Below, in pieces: positions 6,420 to 12,501 of a stretch of 13,730 bases of DNA; position 1 is the first letter of the stretch; the number at the start of each line of letters is the position of its first letter. Origin of the DNA: Spirochaeta sp. UBA2779 (lineage in GTDB: Bacteria > Spirochaetota > Spirochaetia > DSM-2461); assembly GCA_002352375.1 (NCBI GenBank), contig DEIH01000087.1, forward strand, positions 18,561 through 32,290. Direction: 5' to 3'. The notes beneath the pieces were generated by a model, which searched no databases, was not told where the DNA came from, and was given only the letters and a program-made list of their open reading frames with translations. A program made the position numbers and the translations under genes.

Positions 6420-7688
6420 ATGGGAACTAAGAACTGGAACGAGCAATTTGAGAATCTGCGCATCAACGGTGCCAGGCTTCAGAAAACGATTGAGATTTCT
6501 GCAAAGATTGGTGGAACTGAAAACAATGGTGTACAGCGCTGTTCAGCTACTGATGAAGATAAAGAAATGCGCGATATATTTGCCGGTTGGGTGAAAGACT
6601 GCGGCTGTGAGCTTACCATTGATGAAATGGGTAATATGTTCGCTGTACGTCCCGGTAAAAACAGAGATCTGGGTGCCGTTATGACAGGTTCTCATCTTGA
6701 TACCCAACGCCCGGGTGGACGTTTTGATGGTATCCTCGGTGTTCTGGCCGGCCTGGAAGTGATGCGCAGCATCAACGATGCCGGAATACAGTTGGAACGG
6801 GATTTTATTCTGGTTAACTGGACGAATGAAGAGGGCGGCTGGTATCCTCCTGCCTGTATGGGCTCCGGTGTCTGGATGGGTAATATTACCAAAGAATGGG
6901 CTTATGACCGTAAAGACAGAGATGGTAAAACGTTATTCGGAGATGAGTTGGAACGTATCGGCTACAAGGGTGATTTTCCCTGCGATCATAAAAAATGGAA
7001 TGTAGAAGCCGCCTATGAGCTCCATATTGAGCAGGGACCGGTTCTCTGGACAGAGAAGATACAGATTGGTGCTCCCAAGGGTATACTCTGCCTTCACTGG
7101 TATGACATCTGGCTTGAAGGAACTGCTAACCAGGTAGGTCCCACACCCATGAAAAACCGCAATGATGCTCTACTTGCCTTCAGCGAAATGAACGTAGTCG
7201 TTAATAAAGTGGCTCATCAGATGGGAGACATGGTAGCGACAGTTGGTGAGATTCAGAATTACCCCAACAGCCGGAACATCATTCCCAGTAAAGTTCATTT
7301 TACTGTGGATATCAGGAGCTGGGATGACGATCATGCTATTGAAGCCTGGCGTCTGATGAAGAAGGAATTTGAAATGATTGCCGAAAGACGCGGCTGTCCC
7401 ATCAAGACCGAAGAGTTCTGGAAAGTGGAGCATGCTCCTTTCGACAAGGCTCTTTGGGACCGTGTTGTTGAATCCGCCGAAGAGCTGGGCTTCTCCAGCC
7501 GCAGAATGGTTTCCGGTGCAGGCCATGATATGAGCGAGGTGAACAAAGTTACCCGGGGTGCCATGATTTTCGTACCCAGTATCGACGGAAGAAGTCATGT
7601 TGAAGTTGAGGATACACCCTGGGAAGACTGCACCCGGGGCGGCGATGTTCTGCTGCGTTGCATACTGAAAACCGCCAGCGAAGTCTAA
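6420..7688 (+). CDS. Zn-dependent N-carbamoyl-amino-acid hydrolase (M20 family, beta-ureidopropionase-like)
   Basis: This enzyme should hydrolyse an N-carbamoyl (beta-)amino acid to the free amino acid, CO2 and ammonia, completing the step begun by the upstream dihydropyrimidinase. The 422-residue protein shows the M20 AllC/HyuC/beta-alanine-synthase pattern: H92 and D103 in GSHLDTQRPGGRFDG, E137-E138 in NWTNEEGG, H202 in ELHIEQGPVL and H393 in GRSHVEVED as predicted metal/catalytic residues, plus R299 (DIRS), N286 (NIIPS) and H369 (GAGHDM) for substrate binding. The GSHLDTQ...NWTNEEG...PPACMGSGVW wording is closest to fungal-type beta-ureidopropionases. Two oddities: the usual H-A-G-x-T-P substrate motif reads Q238-V-G-P-T-P, and EEG is followed by GWYPP instead of xRFPP. 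The substrate may therefore differ from N-carbamoyl-beta-alanine. GAGGAAG (6409-6415) precedes ATG 6420. A strong terminator follows. Confidence 0.9.
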   Translation: MGTKNWNEQFENLRINGARLQKTIEISAKIGGTENNGVQRCSATDEDKEMRDIFAGWVKDCGCELTIDEMGNMFAVRPGKNRDLGAVMTGSHLDTQRPGGRFDGILGVLAGLEVMRSINDAGIQLERDFILVNWTNEEGGWYPPACMGSGVWMGNITKEWAYDRKDRDGKTLFGDELERIGYKGDFPCDHKKWNVEAAYELHIEQGPVLWTEKIQIGAPKGILCLHWYDIWLEGTANQVGPTPMKNRNDALLAFSEMNVVVNKVAHQMGDMVATVGEIQNYPNSRNIIPSKVHFTVDIRSWDDDHAIEAWRLMKKEFEMIAERRGCPIKTEEFWKVEHAPFDKALWDRVVESAEELGFSSRRMVSGAGHDMSEVNKVTRGAMIFVPSIDGRSHVEVEDTPWEDCTRGGDVLLRCILKTASEV

Positions 7689-7706
7689 CAGAATTAGTGC
7701 TGAAAT

Positions 7707-7739
7707 GGGGGTGGGGGATTAATTCTTCACCCCTTTTTT
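7707..7739 (+). terminator. Intrinsic terminator after the M20 hydrolase gene
   Basis: GGGGTG (7708-7713) pairs with CACCCC (7728-7733), with one further G-T pair possible on the inside, followed immediately by T6 (7734-7739). This is a textbook rho-independent terminator closing the catabolic block. The ribosome site of the next gene (AAGGAG, 7740-7745) starts at the very end of the T-run, so the esterase mRNA must arise by read-through or from a promoter that overlaps this region. Confidence 0.88.
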
Positions 7740-7753
7740 AAGGAGTTTTAAAA

Positions 7754-8725
7754 ATGCCAGTTGTTGATTTACCTCTGGAGGAACTTAAAACATACTCTGG
7801 AACCAACCCCCGGCCGGATGATTTTAATAAATACTGGGAGAAGGCTCTGGATGAGATGAAGTCGATAAATCCTGATATTGATATCAGGGAATCTGATTTC
7901 AAAGCCCCGGGGGTTCGGTGTTTCGATTACTTTTATACCGGTGTGGGAGAAGCCCGTATCCATGCCAGATATATTCGCCCTGAGGATTCTTTAACCGGAG
8001 AAATAGCACCGGCAGTCGTTTCCTTTCACGGCTACACCGGGAATGCCGGAAGCTGGATGTCTCATCTGGCCTGGGCCTCTGCGGGTTATCATGTCTGGGC
8101 CATGGACTGCCGGGGGCAGGGTGGATTGTCTGAAGATCCCGGCGGTGTAAGCGGAAATACTCAGCATGGACATATTATCAGAGGTTTATCCGATTTACCG
8201 GAGAAACTCTACTACAGGCAGGTTTTCCTTGATGCCGCACAGCTGGCAGGTCTTGCCATAGAAACAGAGGGAGTTGATCCGGAACGGGTTGGTGCCCGGG
8301 GCGGTTCCCAGGGCGGCGGACTTACCCTGGCCTGTGCCGCATTGGAGCCCCGGATTGCCTGCTTAACGCCTGTGTTTCCCTTTTTAACCGATTATCAGCG
8401 TGCCTGGGAGTTGGACCTGGCAAAAAGAGCTTATGTTGAGCTGGTTGAATGGTTCAGGCGTTTTGATCCTATGCATGAAAGGGACAATGAGGTTTTTACA
8501 AAACTGGGATATATTGATGTTCAGCATCTGGCTGAACGTATAAAAGGTAAAGTTTTAATGGCTTCAGGGCTGATGGATGAGGTGTGCCCTCCCTCCAGTC
8601 AGTTTGCAGCTTTTAACAAAATAACATCACCCAAAGCCCTGCGGATTTTTCCGGATTTCGGACATGAGACACTTCCGGGATTTGATGATATCGAGTTCTC
8701 CTTTTTCCAGGAATCCCTTGGATGA
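7754..8725 (+). CDS. CE7-family acetyl-esterase (acetylxylan esterase / cephalosporin-C deacetylase)
   Basis: This alpha/beta-hydrolase removes acetyl groups from small acetylated sugars and xylo-oligosaccharides, usually in the cytoplasm as a homohexamer. The 323-residue length is typical, and all three CE7 signature motifs are seen: RGQGG (120-124), the nucleophile elbow G-G-S-Q-G-G with S185, and the H304-E305 pair in FPDFGHE. The acid residue is D275 in SGLMDEVCPP; the oxyanion region is FHGYTGNAGSW. The N-terminal MPVVDLPLEELKTYSG is classic for the family and confirms the start. No signal peptide is present, so it acts on imported sugars. AAGGAG lies 8 bases before ATG. The GH114-like gene follows by 23 bases, so the two may be co-expressed. 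Confidence 0.95.
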   Translation: MPVVDLPLEELKTYSGTNPRPDDFNKYWEKALDEMKSINPDIDIRESDFKAPGVRCFDYFYTGVGEARIHARYIRPEDSLTGEIAPAVVSFHGYTGNAGSWMSHLAWASAGYHVWAMDCRGQGGLSEDPGGVSGNTQHGHIIRGLSDLPEKLYYRQVFLDAAQLAGLAIETEGVDPERVGARGGSQGGGLTLACAALEPRIACLTPVFPFLTDYQRAWELDLAKRAYVELVEWFRRFDPMHERDNEVFTKLGYIDVQHLAERIKGKVLMASGLMDEVCPPSSQFAAFNKITSPKALRIFPDFGHETLPGFDDIEFSFFQESLG

Positions 8726-8748
8726 AATTCTGAATTGCAGAGGTTTTT

Positions 8749-9549
8749 ATGCGATTTCCATTGTTTTTGCTGTTTCTTTTTACTTTGATATCACTTTTTG
8801 CAGAGGATAAAATTCCTGAGGTGAATTCTCTCTGGAACCAGGCCTATCAGGAAAACTGGAAAGCCGATTCTGTGGTAGATATACTCGCCTCTGCTCATAA
8901 CGCCTATGTCCTGCTGGATCCCTTTGATAGCATCGAGGCTCGTGAAGCCATCCCTGCAATCAAGGCCCGGGGAAATATTGTCGGTGCTTATATCAGCGTT
9001 GGAACAGGCGAGGACTGGCGGGATGATTTTGATACCCTGGAAGCTTCCCTTGTAGAGAAATACTGGGGTGAATGGCCCGGAGAATATTTTATCGACCGGA
9101 TTAGTAATGAAGTGTTGGCGGTTATGAGATTACGCATTGATAAAGCGGCAGCCTGGGGTGCTGATATCATTGAGTTTGACAATATGGACTGGGCTTTTGA
9201 TGATGATGCAAGAAAAAAGTACGGTTTTCATGTCTCAATCGAAGAGAGCCTTGAATATGTAAATCAGCTTCAAAACTACGCTTCTACTCTGGGTCTTTTC
9301 TGTATGGCTAAAAATATGACTGAAGGTGTTGAGTCCTTTGCCGGAGTTACCTACGAATCAGGTCCATCCAACAGGGAGTGGTGGGAGTGTGAAGACTTGA
9401 AAACTTTTTTGGAAGAGGGGAAACTCTGTATGGTATTTCATTATAGGGAACGCCAGCCTGATAAAGCCCTTGCCGAATACAGGGAAATCTACGGTGATAA
9501 GCTGCTCGTTCTTGTAGAAACCCGAAATGATCGGGGTTATCATCACTGA
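8749..9549 (+). CDS. Secreted GH114-type (endo-alpha-1,4-polygalactosaminidase-like) protein
   Basis: The protein (266 residues) starts with a signal peptide, MRFPLFLLFLFTLISLFA, with likely cleavage after A18. The mature part is a TIM-barrel-like domain with the order of motifs known from GH114/TM1410-like proteins: VLLDPFD (about 54-60), IVGAYISVGTGEDWR (77-91), WPGEYFIDR (109-117), the acidic E142-F-D-N-M-D147, and MAKNM (186-190), followed by YESGPSNREWWEC. The Asp-rich motif on the barrel edge is the presumed active site. Founding family activity is cleavage of alpha-1,4-linked galactosamine polymers, but most members are untested, so the substrate here is uncertain. AGAGG precedes ATG 8749. 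The 3' end overlaps the oppositely oriented CapA gene by 7 bases. Confidence 0.85.
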   Translation: MRFPLFLLFLFTLISLFAEDKIPEVNSLWNQAYQENWKADSVVDILASAHNAYVLLDPFDSIEAREAIPAIKARGNIVGAYISVGTGEDWRDDFDTLEASLVEKYWGEWPGEYFIDRISNEVLAVMRLRIDKAAAWGADIIEFDNMDWAFDDDARKKYGFHVSIEESLEYVNQLQNYASTLGLFCMAKNMTEGVESFAGVTYESGPSNREWWECEDLKTFLEEGKLCMVFHYRERQPDKALAEYREIYGDKLLVLVETRNDRGYHH

Positions 9550-10757
9550 AAATCGACAATCCAGCCGCCCTCGGACTTCTCTGCGGGTATTGAACCCAGA
9601 TATCTTGTAATCTGGTAGGGAATCTGTAACTCCAGTGCTTTGAGTCTTTGAATATCGTAGTCGGATAATCCGAATTTGATTTCAGCACCGGGAGACAGAC
9701 CATCGGAAACTCCAAGCACCCGGATGTCTTCTGAGGTCCAGTGAATGTAAATTGGTACAAATGCAGCGCTGAATACCCGGGCTTTCCCCTCTTTGTCCCT
9801 GTTGATTTCAAGATTGATCATGGCGGATCCGTCAACCCAGGCCCGCTCCCCTTCCTGAAATCTTTGTGACGAAATGAAATTACCTAAAGACCATGCGATA
9901 AAGACATCCCCGCGAATCTCGATGGGTTGAAAAACATGAGGGTGTGAACCGATGATGATATCCGCCCCGGCTTCAATGGCCAGTGCCGCAAGGTTTTTCT
10001 GATACTGATCCGGCTCATCGAAGTATTCCTGTCCCCAATGAATACTCAGGATAACCAGATCCGGTTTCCGGGCGGCCTCATTTCGTATCTCAGCAAGCAT
10101 TTCCTGCAGGCGGCCGTCATTCCCCCGGGCGTTGAATACGTTAACGGGCTCCATATCCCGGGAGGAGATTAGCCCGTTTACTGAAGCTGTCCAGGCTATG
10201 ATGCTGATACTGTAACCACCGACATTCCCTCTCCACGGGAGAGGGGATCCGGAAGCTGCAGTGCCGGTGGATTCAAGTCCGGCATCGGCCAACACCTCCA
10301 GAGTCCGGCTGACACCTTCCAGATTTGAGTCCATACAGTGGTTGTTGGCTGTGCCCAGAAGGTCGAACCCGGTATCAGCAAGTGCGGGAGCCAGCTCATC
10401 CGGAGTAGTAAATGTGGGGTAGGCCTGATATTCCCTGAATGCGTACTCCTCATCTGTAATCCATGCAGAATACGGTCCCCCGAAGGTGGTCTCCAGATTG
10501 CCGATCATAAGATCCGGTTTTTTGAGGTAGGGGGCGAACCATTCAAAGGCCGGGCTGAAATCGTAGCCCATGTCATTTCCCGACTCATCTTCACCCAGCC
10601 AGGCCCGGCGAAGCTGGGAGTTATGAACCATAATATCCCCGACGAAACCCAGGGTAATCGACGGGTCTGAAGGATCTCCGGCAAGGGGAAGAATGATACA
10701 GAGATTAAAGAATGCCGCAGTAAAAAAACGCAGACCGATTAACCGGAGGAAAGTCAT
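9543..10757 (-). CDS. CapA-family protein (poly-gamma-glutamate/capsule-associated metallophosphatase fold)
   Basis: CapA proteins have a calcineurin-like metallophosphatase fold and are linked to capsule or poly-gamma-glutamate handling at the cell surface. Numbering from the start chosen here (404 residues): GDIM (40-43), GNLET (86-90), NNHCMD (138-143), H240-W-G-Q-E244, the GSHPH box (270-274) and SLGNF (290-294), the full set expected. The N-terminus MTFLRLIGLRFFTAAFFNLCIILPLAG is a signal peptide or anchor. I preferred ATG at 10755-10757 because it gives this clean signal; an upstream in-frame ATG at 10806-10808 adds 17 residues with acidic residues before the hydrophobic core, but has an AGGA ribosome site, so it remains possible. 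No polyglutamate synthase genes (capB/capC) are nearby, so a role in PGA synthesis is doubtful. Confidence 0.9.
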   Translation of the reverse strand: MTFLRLIGLRFFTAAFFNLCIILPLAGDPSDPSITLGFVGDIMVHNSQLRRAWLGEDESGNDMGYDFSPAFEWFAPYLKKPDLMIGNLETTFGGPYSAWITDEEYAFREYQAYPTFTTPDELAPALADTGFDLLGTANNHCMDSNLEGVSRTLEVLADAGLESTGTAASGSPLPWRGNVGGYSISIIAWTASVNGLISSRDMEPVNVFNARGNDGRLQEMLAEIRNEAARKPDLVILSIHWGQEYFDEPDQYQKNLAALAIEAGADIIIGSHPHVFQPIEIRGDVFIAWSLGNFISSQRFQEGERAWVDGSAMINLEINRDKEGKARVFSAAFVPIYIHWTSEDIRVLGVSDGLSPGAEIKFGLSDYDIQRLKALELQIPYQITRYLGSIPAEKSEGGWIVDFQ

Positions 10758-10959
10758 CTCAGCAATCTCTTCATAGGGGAACCTATATAATTTCCAGATC
10801 GTCTGCATAAGGGAGTTCCTGGAACTTCACTGTCGGAAAACATGAGCATTAACCCGATACTGCAGTTTAAACTGTTATAGTCCATAACTGAATCTCCTAC
10901 ACCATAGTTATATCAGAACCGGCGCAGCTGTGTTGAAAAGATTTATTTTTCTGTAGATA

Positions 10960-10988
10960 TTGACTCGGGCTGCCAGTATCAATAGAGT
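10960..10988 (+). promoter_or_regulatory. Predicted promoter of the rrf2-suf operon
   Basis: TTGACT (10960-10965) matches the sigma-70 -35 box in five of six positions and is followed after 17 bases by TAGAGT (10983-10988), four of six matches to the -10 consensus. The start would be near 10995, inside the palindrome listed next, about 30 bases before the GTG start of the Rrf2 gene. A weak -10 with a good -35 suits a promoter controlled by a repressor. Confidence 0.6.
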
Positions 10989-11012
10989 AATACTACTAAA
11001 TAGGTAGTATTA
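10988..11012. promoter_or_regulatory. Palindromic operator, probable Rrf2/IscR-type autoregulatory site
   Basis: The arms TAATACTAC (10988-10996) and GTAGTATTA (11004-11012) are perfect 9-base inverted repeats around a 7-base centre. The 25-base length and placement over the predicted transcription start, directly before the gene for an Rrf2-family DNA-binding protein, fit an autoregulatory operator. Binding would block RNA polymerase. As RNA the arms could form a hairpin, but no T-run follows, and the ribosome site GGAGG begins three bases later. Confidence 0.65.
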
Positions 11013-11023
11013 ACGGAGGACGG

Positions 11024-11443
11024 GTGTTTCGATTCAATAAAGACATGGAATATGCACTGATTTCACTGGTTGAAATGTCCCGGCAGAAAGAGTTTCAGCT
11101 GCTCTCTGCCAGAGAACTTTCCCAGCGCTATGCCATCCCTTTCAAATTGCTGGCACGTATACTTCAGAAACTCAGTACAGATGGTCTTATCAAGTCTGTA
11201 AAGGGTCCCATGGGAGGCTACCGGCTGAATGAACAGCCGGAAAATATCAGGGTTAGTAGAATCCTTATGGCAGTCAGAGGTGAGGAGAGAATAGCAGACT
11301 GTATGTCTCCCGGGGGGGATTGTGCCCAGGATAAAATCGGTTGCATCATCAAACCCTTAATTCAGGTATTTCAGGATAAATGGGTGAGTTTTGTGGAAAA
11401 TACAACTTTGGATGAGTTTACAGGGAGTAATGGGAATGGCTGA
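11024..11443 (+). CDS. Rrf2-family transcriptional regulator (IscR/SufR-like, predicted Fe-S sensor)
   Basis: This 139-residue winged-helix regulator has the Rrf2 pattern: FNKDMEYALISLVEM at the N-terminus, recognition region LSARELSQRYAIPFKLLARILQKL (about 27-50), and the wing VKGPMGGYRL (59-68). Three cysteines, C93, C100 and C107, stand where IscR and NsrR bind an iron-sulfur cluster; the spacing is Cys-x6-Cys-x6-Cys, looser than the x5/x5 of E. coli IscR. Leading a suf operon, it most likely senses cluster status and represses the operon when clusters are plentiful. The start is GTG 11024, required because the conserved F-N-K segment lies before the next ATG (11045); GGAGG (11015-11019) is close, 4 bases away. 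Its end overlaps the next gene by 8 bases. Confidence 0.92.
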   Translation: MFRFNKDMEYALISLVEMSRQKEFQLLSARELSQRYAIPFKLLARILQKLSTDGLIKSVKGPMGGYRLNEQPENIRVSRILMAVRGEERIADCMSPGGDCAQDKIGCIIKPLIQVFQDKWVSFVENTTLDEFTGSNGNG

Positions 11444-11741
11444 AAATCGGGATGTGATAGACGCGCTATACAATGTTATCGATCCGGAACTGAATATGAA
11501 TATTGTTGATCTGGGGCTGGTTTACAGAGCCGAAGTAATCGATGGGAACATTGCTGAGGTTGATTTTACCTTAACATATCCCGGCTGTCCTCTGGTTGAT
11601 GTTCTCACATCGGATATTGAATCCAATGTGAGATCCCTGACTGATGTGGCGGATGTGAGAGTGCAGATTGTCTGGAATCCTCCCTGGGATCAGAACCGGA
11701 TGAGCGAAAATGCCCGGCTGATGCTGGGATACCCAATTTAA
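11436..11741 (+). CDS. sufT: MIP18/DUF59-family iron-sulfur assembly factor (SufT-like)
   Basis: This is a small cytosolic protein (101 residues) of the DUF59 family, which helps mature iron-sulfur proteins; free-standing members in suf operons are called SufT. Visible hallmarks are IDPELNMNIVDLGLVY (about 15-30), the conserved cysteine C51 in TLTYPGCPL, and VWNPPWDQNRMSENARLMLG, which matches the C-terminal signature (W-x-P-P-W-x(3)-R-M-S). I chose ATG 11436 because GGGAG at 11423-11427 is 8 bases upstream and the protein then begins MAENRDV; an ATG at 11430 would add two residues and sits too close to the ribosome site. The start overlaps the Rrf2 stop, so they are translated together. SufC follows after 16 bases. 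Confidence 0.9.
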   Translation: MAENRDVIDALYNVIDPELNMNIVDLGLVYRAEVIDGNIAEVDFTLTYPGCPLVDVLTSDIESNVRSLTDVADVRVQIVWNPPWDQNRMSENARLMLGYPI

Positions 11742-11757
11742 CAGGAGAAATGGAAAA

Positions 11758-12501
11758 ATGAATTTGAAGATAGAAAATCTGAAAGCCGGCTTACCGGATA
11801 AAGAAATATTACAGGGAATTACTCTGGAAGTTCCCCCAGGAGAAATACATGCATTGATGGGTCCTAACGGCTCGGGCAAAAGTACCCTGGCCAATGTTCT
11901 GGCAGGACATCCCCAATATGAGGTTTCCGGCGGGAATATCTTTATGGGTGATATCAACCTTTCAGAGCTGGAAGCTTATGAACGGGCCCGTGCGGGTCTC
12001 TTTCTGGCGTTCCAGTACCCGGTGGAAGTTCCGGGTATTACCGTAGGCAAGTTTCTCAAGCGAGCGGTGGAACTTCGCCGTGGTGAAGAGGGACGTTTTA
12101 ATGTTTCAGCCTATATCAAAGAATTGCGGACTGCGATGGACCACATGGGAATCGATCAGAAGTTTATCAACCGCTATCTGAATGAAGGTTTCTCCGGTGG
12201 TGAGAAGAAAAGAATGGAAGTGCTGCAGATGCTCATGCTGAAACCGGATTTTGCTGTTCTGGATGAGACGGACTCCGGACTGGACATTGATGCCCTTCAG
12301 ATCGTAGCCAAAGGCATCAACACCCTGCGGGGTGAGGACTTTTCCGCCCTGGTGATAACCCATTACCAGCGAATTCTTGATTATGTGAAGCCCGACAAGG
12401 TTCACGTGATGGTAGAAGGACGGATTATTCTCTCAGGCGGTCCTGAAATTGTCGATGAACTTGAAGCTAAAGGCTATGACTGGGTGAAGGATAGTTTATG
12501 A
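11758..12501 (+). CDS. sufC: Fe-S cluster assembly ATPase SufC
   Basis: SufC is the soluble ABC-type ATPase of the SufBCD scaffold; its ATP-driven dimerisation reshapes SufB/SufD during cluster formation. The 247-residue protein has all ABC motifs: Walker A GPNGSGKST (35-43), Q-loop Q86 in FQYPVEVPG, signature SGGEKKR (146-152), Walker B FAVLDE with E170, D-loop SGLD (173-176) and switch H202 in VITHYQR. FQYPVEVPGI and SGGEKKRMEVLQM are diagnostic of SufC over other ABC ATPases. AGGAG (11743-11747) precedes ATG by 10 bases. The stop overlaps the sufB start in an ATGA arrangement, a sign of tight translational coupling that would keep subunits in balance. Confidence 0.98.
   Translation: MNLKIENLKAGLPDKEILQGITLEVPPGEIHALMGPNGSGKSTLANVLAGHPQYEVSGGNIFMGDINLSELEAYERARAGLFLAFQYPVEVPGITVGKFLKRAVELRRGEEGRFNVSAYIKELRTAMDHMGIDQKFINRYLNEGFSGGEKKRMEVLQMLMLKPDFAVLDETDSGLDIDALQIVAKGINTLRGEDFSALVITHYQRILDYVKPDKVHVMVEGRIILSGGPEIVDELEAKGYDWVKDSL

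Noticed and set aside
9347..9811. Minus-strand open frame across the GH114/CapA junction
   Set aside because: It overlaps both convincing genes in another frame and its translation is low-complexity-like with no domain; not a gene.
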